NCBI GenBank assembly: GCA_963975575.1
Contig: CAXBHL010000006.1
Span: 62,001-126,000, forward strand
DNA: 64,000 bases
Direction of reading: 5' to 3'
Source: UBA6054 sp963975575
Lineage (GTDB): Bacteria > Planctomycetota > Phycisphaerae > Phycisphaerales > UBA1924
This document shows positions 1-9,086 of the stretch, one piece after another (position 1 is the first letter of the stretch; each line of letters starts with the position of its first letter). The notes under the pieces are model-generated. The model saw only the letters and a program-made list of their open reading frames with translations. It was not told the origin of the DNA and did not search any database. A program made the translations under genes and the position numbers.

Positions 1-748
1 CGTCCCACTTCTCGTGGTGCTGCAGCGCGATCTCCACGCCCATGTCGATGAACGCGTCCGGGCCGAGCTTCTGGCGGATCGCGATCAGCGTGTCGGCGCC
101 GATCAGCGTGTGCTTTTCCATCTCCGCCCGTTCTTCATCGTTCAGGCGCCCGGGCTTGAGCAGGATGCGGTCCGGGATGCCCACCTTGCCGATGTCGTGC
201 AGCGAGCTGGCCAGCGCCAGGCGTTCGATCCAGGACTCGTCGATGCACGCGTGCGACGGGCGCAGCCGCTTGGCCAGCAGCCGGGCGTAGAGCCCGATCC
301 GTTCCAGGTGCGCCCCCGTGTCGGTGTCGCGGTAGTCGGCCAGCTTGGCCAGGCCGAAGATCAGCGCGTTCCTTTTGGCCAGGCCCTCGCGGACCTGACA
401 GGCGACCTCGCGCTGCAGTTCCGTGTTGGCGCGCTCGACCGTGTCGTGGTACCGGCGCGACGCCAGGAACAGGATCACCGCCGTCAGCATGAACACGCCC
501 AGCGCCACCGACAGCCGGAAGATCAGCAGCCGGTCGGCCCACACCTGCGCGATCTGGCTCTCGGTCCGCAGCCAGTAGTCGGCCAGCAGCTCGCCGCCCA
601 GCAGCACCGCCGCCTGGGAGAGCAGCACGGCCACGAACAGCGCCACCCGCGAGTTCGGGCGGAACGCCCAGTCGATCCGCGGCGAGGGACGCGATGCGCC
701 CCGGCCGCCCCGGCCCGCCCCCTCCCGATCTGGCGTGTTCGCGTCCAC
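1..748 (-). CDS. membrane-anchored HD-GYP domain protein (partial, C-terminus outside window)
   Basis: Reading on the minus strand gives about 249 codons that are still open at the window edge. Two hydrophobic segments lie near residues 30-50 and 70-95, then a cytoplasmic linker, then an HD-GYP phosphodiesterase domain. Visible motifs are the metal-binding LHDIGKVGIPD near residue 181 and HHEKWD at the very edge; the GYP triad itself would lie just outside. HD-GYP proteins usually hydrolyse cyclic di-GMP, so this is probably a membrane c-di-GMP phosphodiesterase. There is no ATG upstream in frame; GTG at 748 is the nearest plausible start before the hydrophobic region, and GTG at 784 is an alternative. 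The family call is firm and the start is uncertain. Confidence 0.85.
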   Translation of the reverse strand, partial: MDANTPDREGAGRGGRGASRPSPRIDWAFRPNSRVALFVAVLLSQAAVLLGGELLADYWLRTESQIAQVWADRLLIFRLSVALGVFMLTAVILFLASRRYHDTVERANTELQREVACQVREGLAKRNALIFGLAKLADYRDTDTGAHLERIGLYARLLAKRLRPSHACIDESWIERLALASSLHDIGKVGIPDRILLKPGRLNDEERAEMEKHTLIGADTLIAIRQKLGPDAFIDMGVEIALQHHEKWD

Positions 749-862
749 GGACCGGTGATCGGCGACGCCCGCCCGCCCCGGCACGCCCGACAAGCCGACC
801 GGGCGAATTTGCCGTCCGGTCGGGTGGGATTGTGCGGTGATTCCGGCCCGTGAGCCGCCCGC

Positions 863-1903
863 TCACGGACTTATCAGCACCCGCTGGCAGGCGTCCATCG
901 CCGCGGGCACCGCCGCGTGCGCGTCGCGGTAGTCCGGCCGATCCCCGCCTTCCGGGGGGCGCAGTTCCGAGAACGCCGCCCGTGCATCGGCGTGCACGGG
1001 GATGTTGCGGCTGTCGCTGGCGGCCAGAAGACCCTCGACCCGCTCGGACACCAGGAACGCCGCGAGTGTCCGGGCGTGCTCGGGGTTCGGCCCGCCGCGG
1101 ATGATGCCAACCGTGTTGGGAATGGTCGTCGGCCCCGGACTCGGCCACCGCCCGTCCGCCCCATCCGGAGCCGCATCCCAAGTCATGCCCACCGGCCAAC
1201 CGTTCGCGATGGCCACCCACACGTCGTCGGTGTCGGTCAGCCCCGCGTCGATCTCGCCCTCGTACACCGCGCGGACCACGCGCGCGTTTCCGTCGTACAA
1301 CCGCACGCCGTTCTCACGCATCGCCCCGAGCCAGTCAGAGAACCGCGCCTCGCCCCACCGCGCGTGCAGCAACGCCATGTGACCCCGCGTCGTGCCGAAC
1401 TGCGGCCGCGCCATGCCCACGCGCCCCCTCCACGCCGGTCCGGTCAGTTCCGCCAGCGTCGTCGGCGGCTCTTCCACACGATCGGTCGCGTACACGAACA
1501 CCCGCCCGCGTTCGGCAAATCCCACCCAGTCCCACCCGTCGCCGACCAGCTCGTCCGGCCAGTCGGCCGGCACCGTGCCCTCCATCCCGCCCGGTTCGAG
1601 CACGCCCGACTCGGCCAGCAGGATCGTCCCCAGCGGTTCGGAGGACCACCACACGTCGCAGCGCGGGCTGCCCGCCTCGGCCTGCAGGCGCGTGACCAGC
1701 CCCGTGGTCTTGGTCGCTTCGGTGTCGCCGACCAGCTCGACGCGGACGCCGGTCTCGGCCTCGAACGCCTCGACCACGGCCCGCGCAAACGCGTCGTCGG
1801 TGCTGGTGTAGAGCACCACGCTCGGCGCATCCGGGTCCGAACAGCCCGACAGCCCCACGCCCGCCGCCAGCAGGCACACCAACGCACGCACCGTCCGAAT
1901 CAT
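863..1903 (-). CDS. ABC-transporter-type extracellular substrate-binding lipoprotein (iron/FutA-like)
   Basis: The 346-residue protein begins with a lipoprotein signal peptide ending in LSGC (lipid-accepting Cys near residue 21). The body matches the extracellular solute-binding fold that includes ferric-iron binding proteins (FutA/AfuA type), for example VVLYTSTDDAFA near the start and a later DTDDVWVAIANGWPVG segment. Start ATG 1903 was chosen because the signal peptide begins there and because it sits one base after the stop of the upstream gene (TGACATG), implying translational coupling. No permease or ATPase gene is next to it, so the substrate is inferred only. It could serve a transporter encoded elsewhere, or the upstream coiled-coil protein. 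Confidence 0.8.
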   Translation of the reverse strand: MIRTVRALVCLLAAGVGLSGCSDPDAPSVVLYTSTDDAFARAVVEAFEAETGVRVELVGDTEATKTTGLVTRLQAEAGSPRCDVWWSSEPLGTILLAESGVLEPGGMEGTVPADWPDELVGDGWDWVGFAERGRVFVYATDRVEEPPTTLAELTGPAWRGRVGMARPQFGTTRGHMALLHARWGEARFSDWLGAMRENGVRLYDGNARVVRAVYEGEIDAGLTDTDDVWVAIANGWPVGMTWDAAPDGADGRWPSPGPTTIPNTVGIIRGGPNPEHARTLAAFLVSERVEGLLAASDSRNIPVHADARAAFSELRPPEGGDRPDYRDAHAAVPAAMDACQRVLISP

Positions 1904-1904
1904 G

Positions 1905-3695
1905 TCAGTTCCCCGCGTCGCTGCCCTGGGCGGCCGGCGCATCGGAGCCGCTCGGCGCCGGGGCCGATTCGGGCTGCGACGCCTTCTTCAGGCGCCCGAA
2001 GTAGGCCTTGACGGCCGCCTCGTGCTCGCGCGGCACCCGCTTGGTCTCGATCGCCTCGGCGGCCTGCGCCTCGGCGTCCTTGACGACCTCGGAGAACGCC
2101 GCCGTGGATTCGCCGCGGATCTGCGAGCCGTACACCAGCGTCGACGCGATCACCGGGCCCTCGCCCGTGGTGTTCACGTTCGCCTTCTCGCGCTTGAGCA
2201 TGAAGTCCGCGGCCTGCTCGTCCGGCCCGCTGCCCAGGCCCTGGCCCGGGTTGCCCGAGCCCCGGCCCTCGCCCATCGACTGGCCCTGGCTGAACTGCCC
2301 GTTCGGGCCCCACTGGGCGCCGGAGCCGGCCATCTGGCCCGTGCCCGAACCGGGGTTCTCGCACAGGCCGGCCATCTGGCTCTGGCACTCGCCCATCGCT
2401 TGCTCGAGCGAGGCCATCTCGGCCTGCATCTGCTCCATGTTGGTCAGCTGGCCCTGCATCGAGTCCAGGCCCTCGCCCGTCTGCGACTCGCTGCCCGCCT
2501 GCATGCCCTGCGCCATCTGGCCCATCGCCTGCGACATCGCCGCCGCGGCGTCGTTGGCGTTCTGCTGCGCCTGCGCCTGTTGTTTGAGCTGGTCGATCTG
2601 CTGCTGGTCCATGCCCTGCTCCTGCAGGGCCTTCTCCATCGCGTTGGGGTCCGCGGCGAGCTGCTTGGCCTGCTGCTCGCTCATGCCCGACGCCTGCAGC
2701 TGCTCCTCGAGGTTCTGGCGGTTCTCGGCCATCTTCGCCAGGGCCTCGGCCATCTGCTCGGCCTGCTTGGCGAGCTGCTCCTTGTCCTGCTCGCTCATGT
2801 CGCCGCTCTTGATCTGCTCGGCCAGCTTCTCGAGCTGCTTCTTGGCCTCGGCGAAGTCGCCCCGCGCCATCGCGCGGCTCATCTCCGTCGCCGGCCCGGG
2901 CTCGGGCTGCTCGAGCCGCTTCATCGCGTCCTGGATGGCGTCGAAGGTCATGCCCTCCTCGCCGCTGCGCTTCTCCTCGAGCTTGTCCGACAGCTCGGTC
3001 AGCTTCTTGATCGCGGCCCGCTGCATCTCCTCGGCGCTGATCTGCTCGATCTCGCGCGGGTTGAACAGGTCTTCCTCCGCCTCGTCGCCCTTCTCGATCT
3101 CCACGCCCGCCTTGGCCAGGATCTCGTCGATGCGCTTCTGCGCGTCCTCGACCTGGGCCGCGACCTCTTGCACCTGCTGCCGCTCGGCCTGCGCCGCTTC
3201 CTTCTTGGCCAGTAGTCCGGTCAGGTCGTGCGCGGGCAGCCACCACACCGCGAGCAACGCCGCGCAGGCCGCCACGGGCCACCACGAGTTGCCGGGCGCT
3301 TCGATCGGCACCGCGTCCTTGACCACCACCCGCCTGGCCTTGTGCCCGGCGTCGTCGACCACCGCCCTCGACCACGCGCTGCCGTCCTGCTCGACGCACA
3401 GCGCCGTCGACAGCGTCTCGCGCAGGCCCGCCCGCTCGTCCACGGTGCGCGCCACGTCGATCTCCGCGGGCCGGCGCACCCACGCGACGACCAGCGCGGC
3501 CAGCACCGCCACGGCCGCGATCAGCGGCAGGGCCAGGCCCCAGTCGATGGTGACCACCGGGACGACCTTCTGCACGCCGCGGGCCAGCACGGCCAGCACG
3601 ATGCCGCAGGTCAGCAGCACCACCGCGTGGCGGATCCATCCCGCCATCAGCATCCGCTTGCCAGCCCGCGCGATGACGTCCCGGATCGGGTCCAT
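1905..3695 (-). CDS. large membrane-anchored coiled-coil protein, DUF4175-like
   Basis: This 596-residue protein has two N-terminal membrane helices (about residues 22-40 and 50-72) and a third near 138-155. A long Glu/Gln/Met/Ala-rich coiled-coil region follows, then a Gly/Ser/Gln-rich low-complexity stretch and a short conserved C-terminal part. The architecture resembles the DUF4175-like membrane proteins of planctomycetes and proteobacteria, which often sit near MoxR/BatA-type genes; none of those are visible here. Start ATG 3695 has a strong AGGAGG 8 bases upstream, so the longer in-frame start at 3731 was rejected. It is translationally coupled to the downstream binding lipoprotein. The molecular role is unknown. 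Confidence 0.65.
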   Translation of the reverse strand: MDPIRDVIARAGKRMLMAGWIRHAVVLLTCGIVLAVLARGVQKVVPVVTIDWGLALPLIAAVAVLAALVVAWVRRPAEIDVARTVDERAGLRETLSTALCVEQDGSAWSRAVVDDAGHKARRVVVKDAVPIEAPGNSWWPVAACAALLAVWWLPAHDLTGLLAKKEAAQAERQQVQEVAAQVEDAQKRIDEILAKAGVEIEKGDEAEEDLFNPREIEQISAEEMQRAAIKKLTELSDKLEEKRSGEEGMTFDAIQDAMKRLEQPEPGPATEMSRAMARGDFAEAKKQLEKLAEQIKSGDMSEQDKEQLAKQAEQMAEALAKMAENRQNLEEQLQASGMSEQQAKQLAADPNAMEKALQEQGMDQQQIDQLKQQAQAQQNANDAAAAMSQAMGQMAQGMQAGSESQTGEGLDSMQGQLTNMEQMQAEMASLEQAMGECQSQMAGLCENPGSGTGQMAGSGAQWGPNGQFSQGQSMGEGRGSGNPGQGLGSGPDEQAADFMLKREKANVNTTGEGPVIASTLVYGSQIRGESTAAFSEVVKDAEAQAAEAIETKRVPREHEAAVKAYFGRLKKASQPESAPAPSGSDAPAAQGSDAGN

Positions 3696-3958
3696 GCCGC
3701 TGCCTCCTGTGGGGGGATGATGCCCCCTCAATCAAGCCTTCCCAGACCATCTCTATTCGGATTCGCCGGCCCGGGGTCGCCCCGGTTTCCAACAAATCCG
3801 CGGGGATGGCCCCCCATCCCGACCCATGCTACCCGCCACCCCACCGGGGGGTTGCTCCTAGGATGTCGGGCGGCCCCCCGGCGCGCGCCAAGGCCCCGTC
3901 CGCGGGGCTCGGTGGGGTGCCGGCGACGGGGGGCCGCCATCCCTACCCTTCCTGCCCG

Positions 3959-4294
3959 ATGTCCAAACGCAAGAAGCGCATCCTGGTCCTGATGAAGCCG
4001 CGGGATCCGGAAGACCCCGCCGCCGGATCGGTGCCCCTCGGACGCCCCAAGGACCTCATCGCCCAGCTCGCCCTGTTCAACGTCGCGCCGGACGGCTCCG
4101 AACGCAAGGCCTTGGGCACCGCCGTGCTCCACGGCCCCGGCTTCACCGTCGAGTACGCCTCTAGCCAGGACGAGCTGAATCAGGCGATGATCGTGGTCAA
4201 CGACCAGGACTTCGCGTGGCCGGTCCTCAGCCGCATGTGCCGCACCCATGGCTGGAAGATGCAGGACACCGAGTCGGGGCAGGTGTTCGGCTGA
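3959..4294 (+). CDS. conserved hypothetical protein, 111 aa
   Basis: A small soluble protein beginning MSKRKKRILVLMKPRD, with a basic N-terminus followed by a beta-strand-like hydrophobic run. I see no catalytic motif, signal peptide or membrane segment, and I do not recognise the family. ATG 3959 is preferred over upstream in-frame ATGs because the upstream translation is Pro/Gly-rich and unlike protein. There is no Shine-Dalgarno sequence, but a TACCCT box ends 9 bases before the ATG, suggesting a leaderless transcript. It is transcribed divergently from the coiled-coil gene. Confidence 0.6.
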   Translation: MSKRKKRILVLMKPRDPEDPAAGSVPLGRPKDLIAQLALFNVAPDGSERKALGTAVLHGPGFTVEYASSQDELNQAMIVVNDQDFAWPVLSRMCRTHGWKMQDTESGQVFG

Positions 4295-4374
4295 GATCGG
4301 ATGGTTTCTCGGTTTGGGGTTGATCCCGCTGGGGTTCTCCGGTACCGTGGCAGAACACCCCAGGAGAACAAGCC

Positions 4375-5715
4375 ATGATCCGCACCATTCACGGCCGCGT
4401 CGTCGCCGTTGCCGTCACCATCATGGCCGCCGGCGCGGCGACCGCGCCCGCCCAGGTCGCGCTCGAGCGCGAGGCGGTCTCCGTCGACCCCTCCGGCTCG
4501 GTGCGCGCGGTCCACTCGGACGGGGGCCTGATCGTGGCCGGCTCTCTCAGCGACGTGGTGGGCCTCTTTTCCGGCGCTGCGGGGGTGTACGACGCGGCGA
4601 CCGGAGACCGCCTGTTCGGCCTGACGCCGTCGGATCCGGGCGCGGTCGACTTCTTCGGCGGCGCGGTCTGCGTCGGTCACGGTCTCGTCGTGGTGGGGGC
4701 CTACCGGGACGACGACAACGGCACCGACTCCGGCTCGGCGTACGTGTTCGACGCCTCTGACGGGCAGCAACTGTTCAAACTGCTCCCCGACGACGGTTCG
4801 GCGGGCGACTGGTTCGGCCGGTCGGTCGCGATCGCCAACGGGCGGATCATCGTCGGCGCGTCCCGGGACGGGTCCGGATCGGTCTACCTCTTTGACGCGA
4901 CGACCGGCCAGCAGATGAACAAGGTCACGCCGCAGACGGCGGGCGACGCGTCGTCGTCCGGCTTCGGGCTCTCGGTGGCGACGGACGCCGGTTTCATCGC
5001 GGTCGGGGCGTACGGCGACGACGAGGTTTACACCAACGCCGGTGCGATCTACGTCTTCGACACCGCGGGCCAGTTCGTCCGCAAGCTCCTGCCCCCGGTC
5101 TCGATGGGCGGCGGGCAGCTCGGTCTGTCGGTGGACATCGACGCCGGGACGGTCGTCGGCGGGGCGTGGCGGGCCAACACCGGCGGATACGGCGACGCGG
5201 GCCTGGCCGTGGTGTTCGATGCCGCATCCGGCCAGATCCTCCGCACGCTGGGGGCGATGGACCCCAAGCCGGGCGCGTTGTTCGGCTACTCGGTGGGGAT
5301 CGGGGGCGGCACGATCGTCGTGGGCGCCGAGAGCGACACCGACCAGGGCGACCGGTCGGGCTCGGCCTACCTGTTCGACGCGGGCACCGGCGCGCAGCTT
5401 GCCAAGCTCTTCCCCAGCGACGGCGCGCCCATCGAGTACTTCGGGATCGACGCCGACGTGGGTTCGGACGGGACGGTGGTGGTCGCCTCCGCCCGGGACG
5501 AGGGCGTGTTCTACACCTACGACCCGCCGGTCACCGACTGCCTCGCCGATCTCCACGATCCGGCGGGCCGCGTGCTCAACTTCGCGGACATCAGCGCCTT
5601 CCTGGCCTACTACAACGCCGGGGACCCGCGGGCCGACTTCTCGCCGCCGTACCTTCAGTTCAACTTCTTCGACGTCAGCCGGTTCATCGATCGCTTCGTC
5701 GCCGGCTGCCCCTGA
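4375..5715 (+). CDS. secreted FG-GAP/beta-propeller-like protein with GC-type dockerin tail
   Basis: The 446-residue protein has a Sec signal peptide (residues 1 to about 27, ending APAQ). About seven repeats of the type DYFGxSVAIxxGxIIVGA followed by GSAYVFDAxTGxQLxKL come next, typical of integrin-alpha FG-GAP beta-propellers. The C-terminus carries the two-part dockerin-like module: CLADLHDPAGRVLNFADI, then FNFFDVSRFIDRFVAGCP at the very end. A good AGGAG lies 8 bases before ATG 4375. It is probably exported and retained at the cell surface or in a matrix through its tail; the ligand is unknown. In this copy the first half of the module has FAD in place of the usual FFD. Confidence 0.8.
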   Translation: MIRTIHGRVVAVAVTIMAAGAATAPAQVALEREAVSVDPSGSVRAVHSDGGLIVAGSLSDVVGLFSGAAGVYDAATGDRLFGLTPSDPGAVDFFGGAVCVGHGLVVVGAYRDDDNGTDSGSAYVFDASDGQQLFKLLPDDGSAGDWFGRSVAIANGRIIVGASRDGSGSVYLFDATTGQQMNKVTPQTAGDASSSGFGLSVATDAGFIAVGAYGDDEVYTNAGAIYVFDTAGQFVRKLLPPVSMGGGQLGLSVDIDAGTVVGGAWRANTGGYGDAGLAVVFDAASGQILRTLGAMDPKPGALFGYSVGIGGGTIVVGAESDTDQGDRSGSAYLFDAGTGAQLAKLFPSDGAPIEYFGIDADVGSDGTVVVASARDEGVFYTYDPPVTDCLADLHDPAGRVLNFADISAFLAYYNAGDPRADFSPPYLQFNFFDVSRFIDRFVAGCP

Positions 5716-5818
5716 GTGGGCCCGGGCCACCCCGATCCGGGGCGGCGTGAGCCGGAATCCGGCCCCCGCCGGCCGGTTCGGCCGAACTCCCGCGCCGGGC
5801 GGACCGATAGAATCTCCC

Positions 5819-6109
5819 ATGCCGATCTATGTCTACGAATATCTCGACGACCAGGGCGAGGGCACGGGCGAGAGCTTCGAGATCGTCCAGCCGATGTCCG
5901 AGGACGCCCTGACCGAGCACGAGGGGCGGCCCGTCCATCGCGTGCCGCAGGCCCCCAACATCGCCGGCAAGTGGACCGACATGAAGTCCAAGAGCCAGCT
6001 CTCCAACGACAACCTCGACCGGCTCGGCTTTACCAAGTACGAGCGCACCGGTGACGGCCAGATGACCCGCGTCGCGGGCAAAGAAGGCCCCAAGACCATC
6101 AACCACTGA
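5819..6109 (+). CDS. FmdB-like small protein lacking the zinc-ribbon cysteines
   Basis: The 96-residue protein begins MPIYVYEYLDDQG and continues with SFEIVQPMSEDALTEHEGRP, which follows the spacing of the FmdB/CxxC regulatory family (MPIYEY, then an EVLQSMS-type strand, then a GxPVxR turn). The two CxxC pairs that normally bind zinc are absent; there is no cysteine in the protein. It is therefore an FmdB fold relative that cannot bind zinc in the usual way. No Shine-Dalgarno sequence is present; TAGAAT ends 5 bases before the ATG. The stop is 3 bases from the convergent oxidoreductase gene. Confidence 0.65.
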   Translation: MPIYVYEYLDDQGEGTGESFEIVQPMSEDALTEHEGRPVHRVPQAPNIAGKWTDMKSKSQLSNDNLDRLGFTKYERTGDGQMTRVAGKEGPKTINH

Positions 6110-6112
6110 CCT

Positions 6113-7561
6113 TCACACCGCGCCGCCCGCGCCCGCCGGAACCAACGCCCCGACCACGTCCCGTGCGTGGTACCACGGCCGATCCTGAGTCACGAACGGC
6201 GTGATGCACGCCAGATCGTTCCCCGCCGTCAGCAACGCCGGCTCGGTATACCCGTCCGCCCTCGTCTGGCCCAGCCCGATGTTGGACATCAGCCCGTTGC
6301 ACAGGCACTTGCGTCCAACGGTGTCCTCGGCCTTCCCGCCCTTCTTGACATAGTCGTCCACCGGCTCGGCCGGGCACCGGTACCCCAGCGACCCGTCGTC
6401 CTTGCGATAGGCCCGACGCAGGTACCCGAGATCGCACAGCCGCCCCCGCTCCGCGTACCGCCCCGCCTCCGACAGCGTCCCGTCCAACGCCGCGACCTTG
6501 AACGGGAAACTCGTCGGCGACGCGTCCGGGTCCGTGAAGATCTCCGTTCTCCCGTCCATCGCCGCTTCGAGGAACCGCCGGCGCAGCCCCGGATCGAGCC
6601 CGGACTCCTCGCAGAACGCGAAGACCGTCCCGACCTGGATGCCCCGGGCGCCCGCACCCACCGCCGCTTCGAACCGCTCCCGCGACGCGAACCCGCCGGC
6701 CAGCCAGAACGGCACGCCCAGCGCGAGCATGTCCGCCGGGTCCACCTCGTCCCGCTGCCCGTACAGAGGCTCGCCCCGGCTCGTGAGCTGCTGCGCCCCC
6801 CGCGGCGGCGCGTTGTGCCCGCCCGCGACCGGCGCCTCGACCACGAACCCGGCGATGCCACCCGGTGCTTTCTTCAGCAGCGCCCGCGCGAGCGTGGCCG
6901 ACGAAACGATCGCCAGAAACGCCGGGCGTGCGATCTCCGGCGGCGTGCAACCGGACCCGGCCCACAACGACGCCGGATCGAACGAAAGTTCGAACTTCTC
7001 ATCCCCGGCCCCGAGCACATCGAGCGGCACGCGCACGGCCTCGTGCTGCGCCAGCCGGTCGAGCACGCCGGGGATTTCCGCCGGGATGCCGGCGCCCATC
7101 AGCACCGCGTCCGCGCCGGCCAGCATCGCACCGTACAGGCCCGGCAGCACCGGGAGCTGGATCTTGTGCAGGAAGTTGATCCCCACCGCGCCGTCGTGGC
7201 CCACTTTGGCGAGGTACACCTCGACGAAGCTGGCCATCACCAGCAGCCACGCACGCTCGTCGGTCATCCGGGCGCGGGCCAGGGGCACCAGCTTGAACCT
7301 GGGCTCGCCCGGCTTGGCGGGTCGGCCTTCGGGGCGGAAGTACTTCCTAAGGATCGTGGCCGCGACCTGCGGGACCGGGAACGCGGCCATCGCGCGGCGC
7401 ATGTGCCCGTCCGGATCGCCCTCGCCCAGACGCCGGACGAGGATCGTGTCCAAGGCCGTCCCCGAGACCACGCCCAGTTGGCCGAGCCGCGCGACCTCTC
7501 TGGCCAGAGCCCAGCCGGAAACGCCCGCGCCCATCCCGCCCTGAATCAGCCTCGGGAGCAT
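6113..7561 (-). CDS. NAD(P)H-dependent flavin oxidoreductase, nitronate monooxygenase/PfaD-like
   Basis: The 482-residue TIM-barrel-type protein starts MLPRLIQGGMGAGVSG, the typical FMN-phosphate-binding opening of the 2-nitropropane dioxygenase/enoyl-reductase superfamily. Other family signatures are VVSGTALDT, the GADAVLMGAGIP strand, AGGHNAPPRG and GARGIQVGTVFAFCEESG. It is longer than ordinary nitronate monooxygenases (about 320-380 residues) and closer to PfaD-like enzymes. Start ATG 7561 is chosen for the perfect AGGAGG eight bases upstream. An in-frame ATG at 7627 directly abuts the TGA of the upstream gene and is the alternative. The exact substrate is unknown. Confidence 0.8.
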   Translation of the reverse strand: MLPRLIQGGMGAGVSGWALAREVARLGQLGVVSGTALDTILVRRLGEGDPDGHMRRAMAAFPVPQVAATILRKYFRPEGRPAKPGEPRFKLVPLARARMTDERAWLLVMASFVEVYLAKVGHDGAVGINFLHKIQLPVLPGLYGAMLAGADAVLMGAGIPAEIPGVLDRLAQHEAVRVPLDVLGAGDEKFELSFDPASLWAGSGCTPPEIARPAFLAIVSSATLARALLKKAPGGIAGFVVEAPVAGGHNAPPRGAQQLTSRGEPLYGQRDEVDPADMLALGVPFWLAGGFASRERFEAAVGAGARGIQVGTVFAFCEESGLDPGLRRRFLEAAMDGRTEIFTDPDASPTSFPFKVAALDGTLSEAGRYAERGRLCDLGYLRRAYRKDDGSLGYRCPAEPVDDYVKKGGKAEDTVGRKCLCNGLMSNIGLGQTRADGYTEPALLTAGNDLACITPFVTQDRPWYHARDVVGALVPAGAGGAV

Positions 7562-7627
7562 TGCTCTGGTCCTCCTCGGGTCACCCCCGGAGGTGGGTCC
7601 GGCGGGCGCTGGGGGAGTGTAGACCAT

Positions 7628-8986
7628 TCAACGGATAAATAGGTCCTTATTTGGGCTGACAGTCTGCGGCTTGTCGTGCCCGGCGCGTTCGGACGGCGTG
7701 GGCCGGTACGCCGGGCAGAGGGCTGCGAGTGCGCCGAGCAGGGCCGCGGTGTGGGTGTTGATGTGGACGGCGTCGAACAGGCCGGCCAGCAGCAGGCCCG
7801 CGAACGCCAGGGGCAGGCCGGCTTCCAGGGCCCGATTCGGATCGGCGGGCGTCTCGCGGACGCCGGCTCGCAGGACGGCCCACGCGAAAAGGCCTCCCAA
7901 GAACAGTGCGACCGGGCCGCCCACGCCGAAGAGGTGCAGGGGGCTGGAGTGGGCGTGCTCGAGGTGGGCGGCGGCGTGGCCCTCGCCGAACCGGGCGGCG
8001 GCGGCGGTGCGGATGCCGCCCGCGCCCAGGCCCCACGGGCGGGCCGTGCCGGACTCGGCGGCCAGGTTCATGACGGCGATGCGGGCGCCGGTGGGTGAGT
8101 CCAGGTCGCCCCCGCCGGCGGCGGCCAGTTCGGTGCGGGCCTGATCCACCCGCAGCGCCAGCCCGGCCCGCTGCGACCAGCCGACCAGCACCACGGCCAC
8201 CACGCCGACGAGCACGACGGCCCCGGCCGTCCGCTTCGCCCGAGTCTCCGCGCCGCGCAGGATCAGGGGAACGGCGATGAGCAGCAGCAGCCCGCCGGAC
8301 AGCCAGGCGCCGCGGGTGCCGCTGGCGAGCAGGCCCGCGACGGCGACGGTCAGCCCGATCGTGCCGATCCACCGGTCGCGTCCCGCGCCGCGCAGCGCGG
8401 CGGGCAGGAACAAGCCAATGGCACCCACCTGCACCGACCCGGCCACGACCGGGTCCCACCAGCCGGTGATGCGGCTGGGGTGGCTGGAGGCGAACGGCGG
8501 GTGCAGCGCGTCGAACCCGGACGCAAGCTGGGCCAGGCCGGCGACGATCAGGCCCAGGGCGAGCGCGGTGGTCAGCGCGTGGCGTCGCTCGATGGCCGGG
8601 TAGATCAGCCCGACGAGCAGGAACCAGCGCAGGCGGGCGATCTCGTCGAGGCCCTGGGCGCGGTCGGGGGACCAGGCGAGCGTGATGCCCAACCAGGCCG
8701 CGAGGGCGAGGCCGGTCAGGACGGCGGGCTGGCCGAAGGCGTGGATCCAGAGCGGGCCGGTGTTGACCGCGCGGACAAAGAAGAACACCAGCAGCGGGGC
8801 GAAGGCGAGTTCGGTGACGGTGACGGGGCCGGCGAGCAGGAACAGGCCCAGGCACGCGAGCGCGAGGTGGACGCGGTCGCCGACGACGTCGCGTCGGTGC
8901 ATGCGGGCGAAGGCGGCGTCGGTGGCGGGGCGGTCGATGTACGAGCCGTCAGCGAAGCGGGCGAGTGCGTGGAAGGGGCTGGGCAC
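7628..8986 (-). CDS. O-antigen ligase family membrane protein
   Basis: The 452-residue protein is almost entirely hydrophobic, with about ten or more predicted membrane helices. It carries the Wzy/WaaL-type region with a periplasmic loop containing HLEHAHSSPLHLFGVGG, which matches the conserved His-containing loop of O-antigen ligases/polymerases. It would join or polymerise undecaprenyl-linked glycans at the outer face of the inner membrane. The start is a GTG (8986) without a clear ribosome site; ATG at 8902 is possible. It lies at the distal end of the minus-strand envelope cluster with the LpxL-like acyltransferase, which supports a lipid A/surface-glycan role. Confidence 0.8.
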   Translation of the reverse strand: MPSPFHALARFADGSYIDRPATDAAFARMHRRDVVGDRVHLALACLGLFLLAGPVTVTELAFAPLLVFFFVRAVNTGPLWIHAFGQPAVLTGLALAAWLGITLAWSPDRAQGLDEIARLRWFLLVGLIYPAIERRHALTTALALGLIVAGLAQLASGFDALHPPFASSHPSRITGWWDPVVAGSVQVGAIGLFLPAALRGAGRDRWIGTIGLTVAVAGLLASGTRGAWLSGGLLLLIAVPLILRGAETRAKRTAGAVVLVGVVAVVLVGWSQRAGLALRVDQARTELAAAGGGDLDSPTGARIAVMNLAAESGTARPWGLGAGGIRTAAAARFGEGHAAAHLEHAHSSPLHLFGVGGPVALFLGGLFAWAVLRAGVRETPADPNRALEAGLPLAFAGLLLAGLFDAVHINTHTAALLGALAALCPAYRPTPSERAGHDKPQTVSPNKDLFIR

Positions 8987-9086
8987 GGGGGATTGTTGGG
9001 GCGGGACGAGGCCGAAGGGCGGGAGCGTGCGGGCGGGGTTGGTTGCGGCAAGGGCGCGGAAGCCATCCCCTCCGTTGCGGGGCGCG

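Noticed and set aside
135..1220. Long antisense ORFs (for example 135-1220, 1900-3795, 14499-16700, 26474-28972, 46380-50285) with open frames
   Set aside because: They overlap well-supported genes on the other strand and translate into Arg/Gly/Ala/Pro-rich strings, the usual shadow of very GC-rich DNA.
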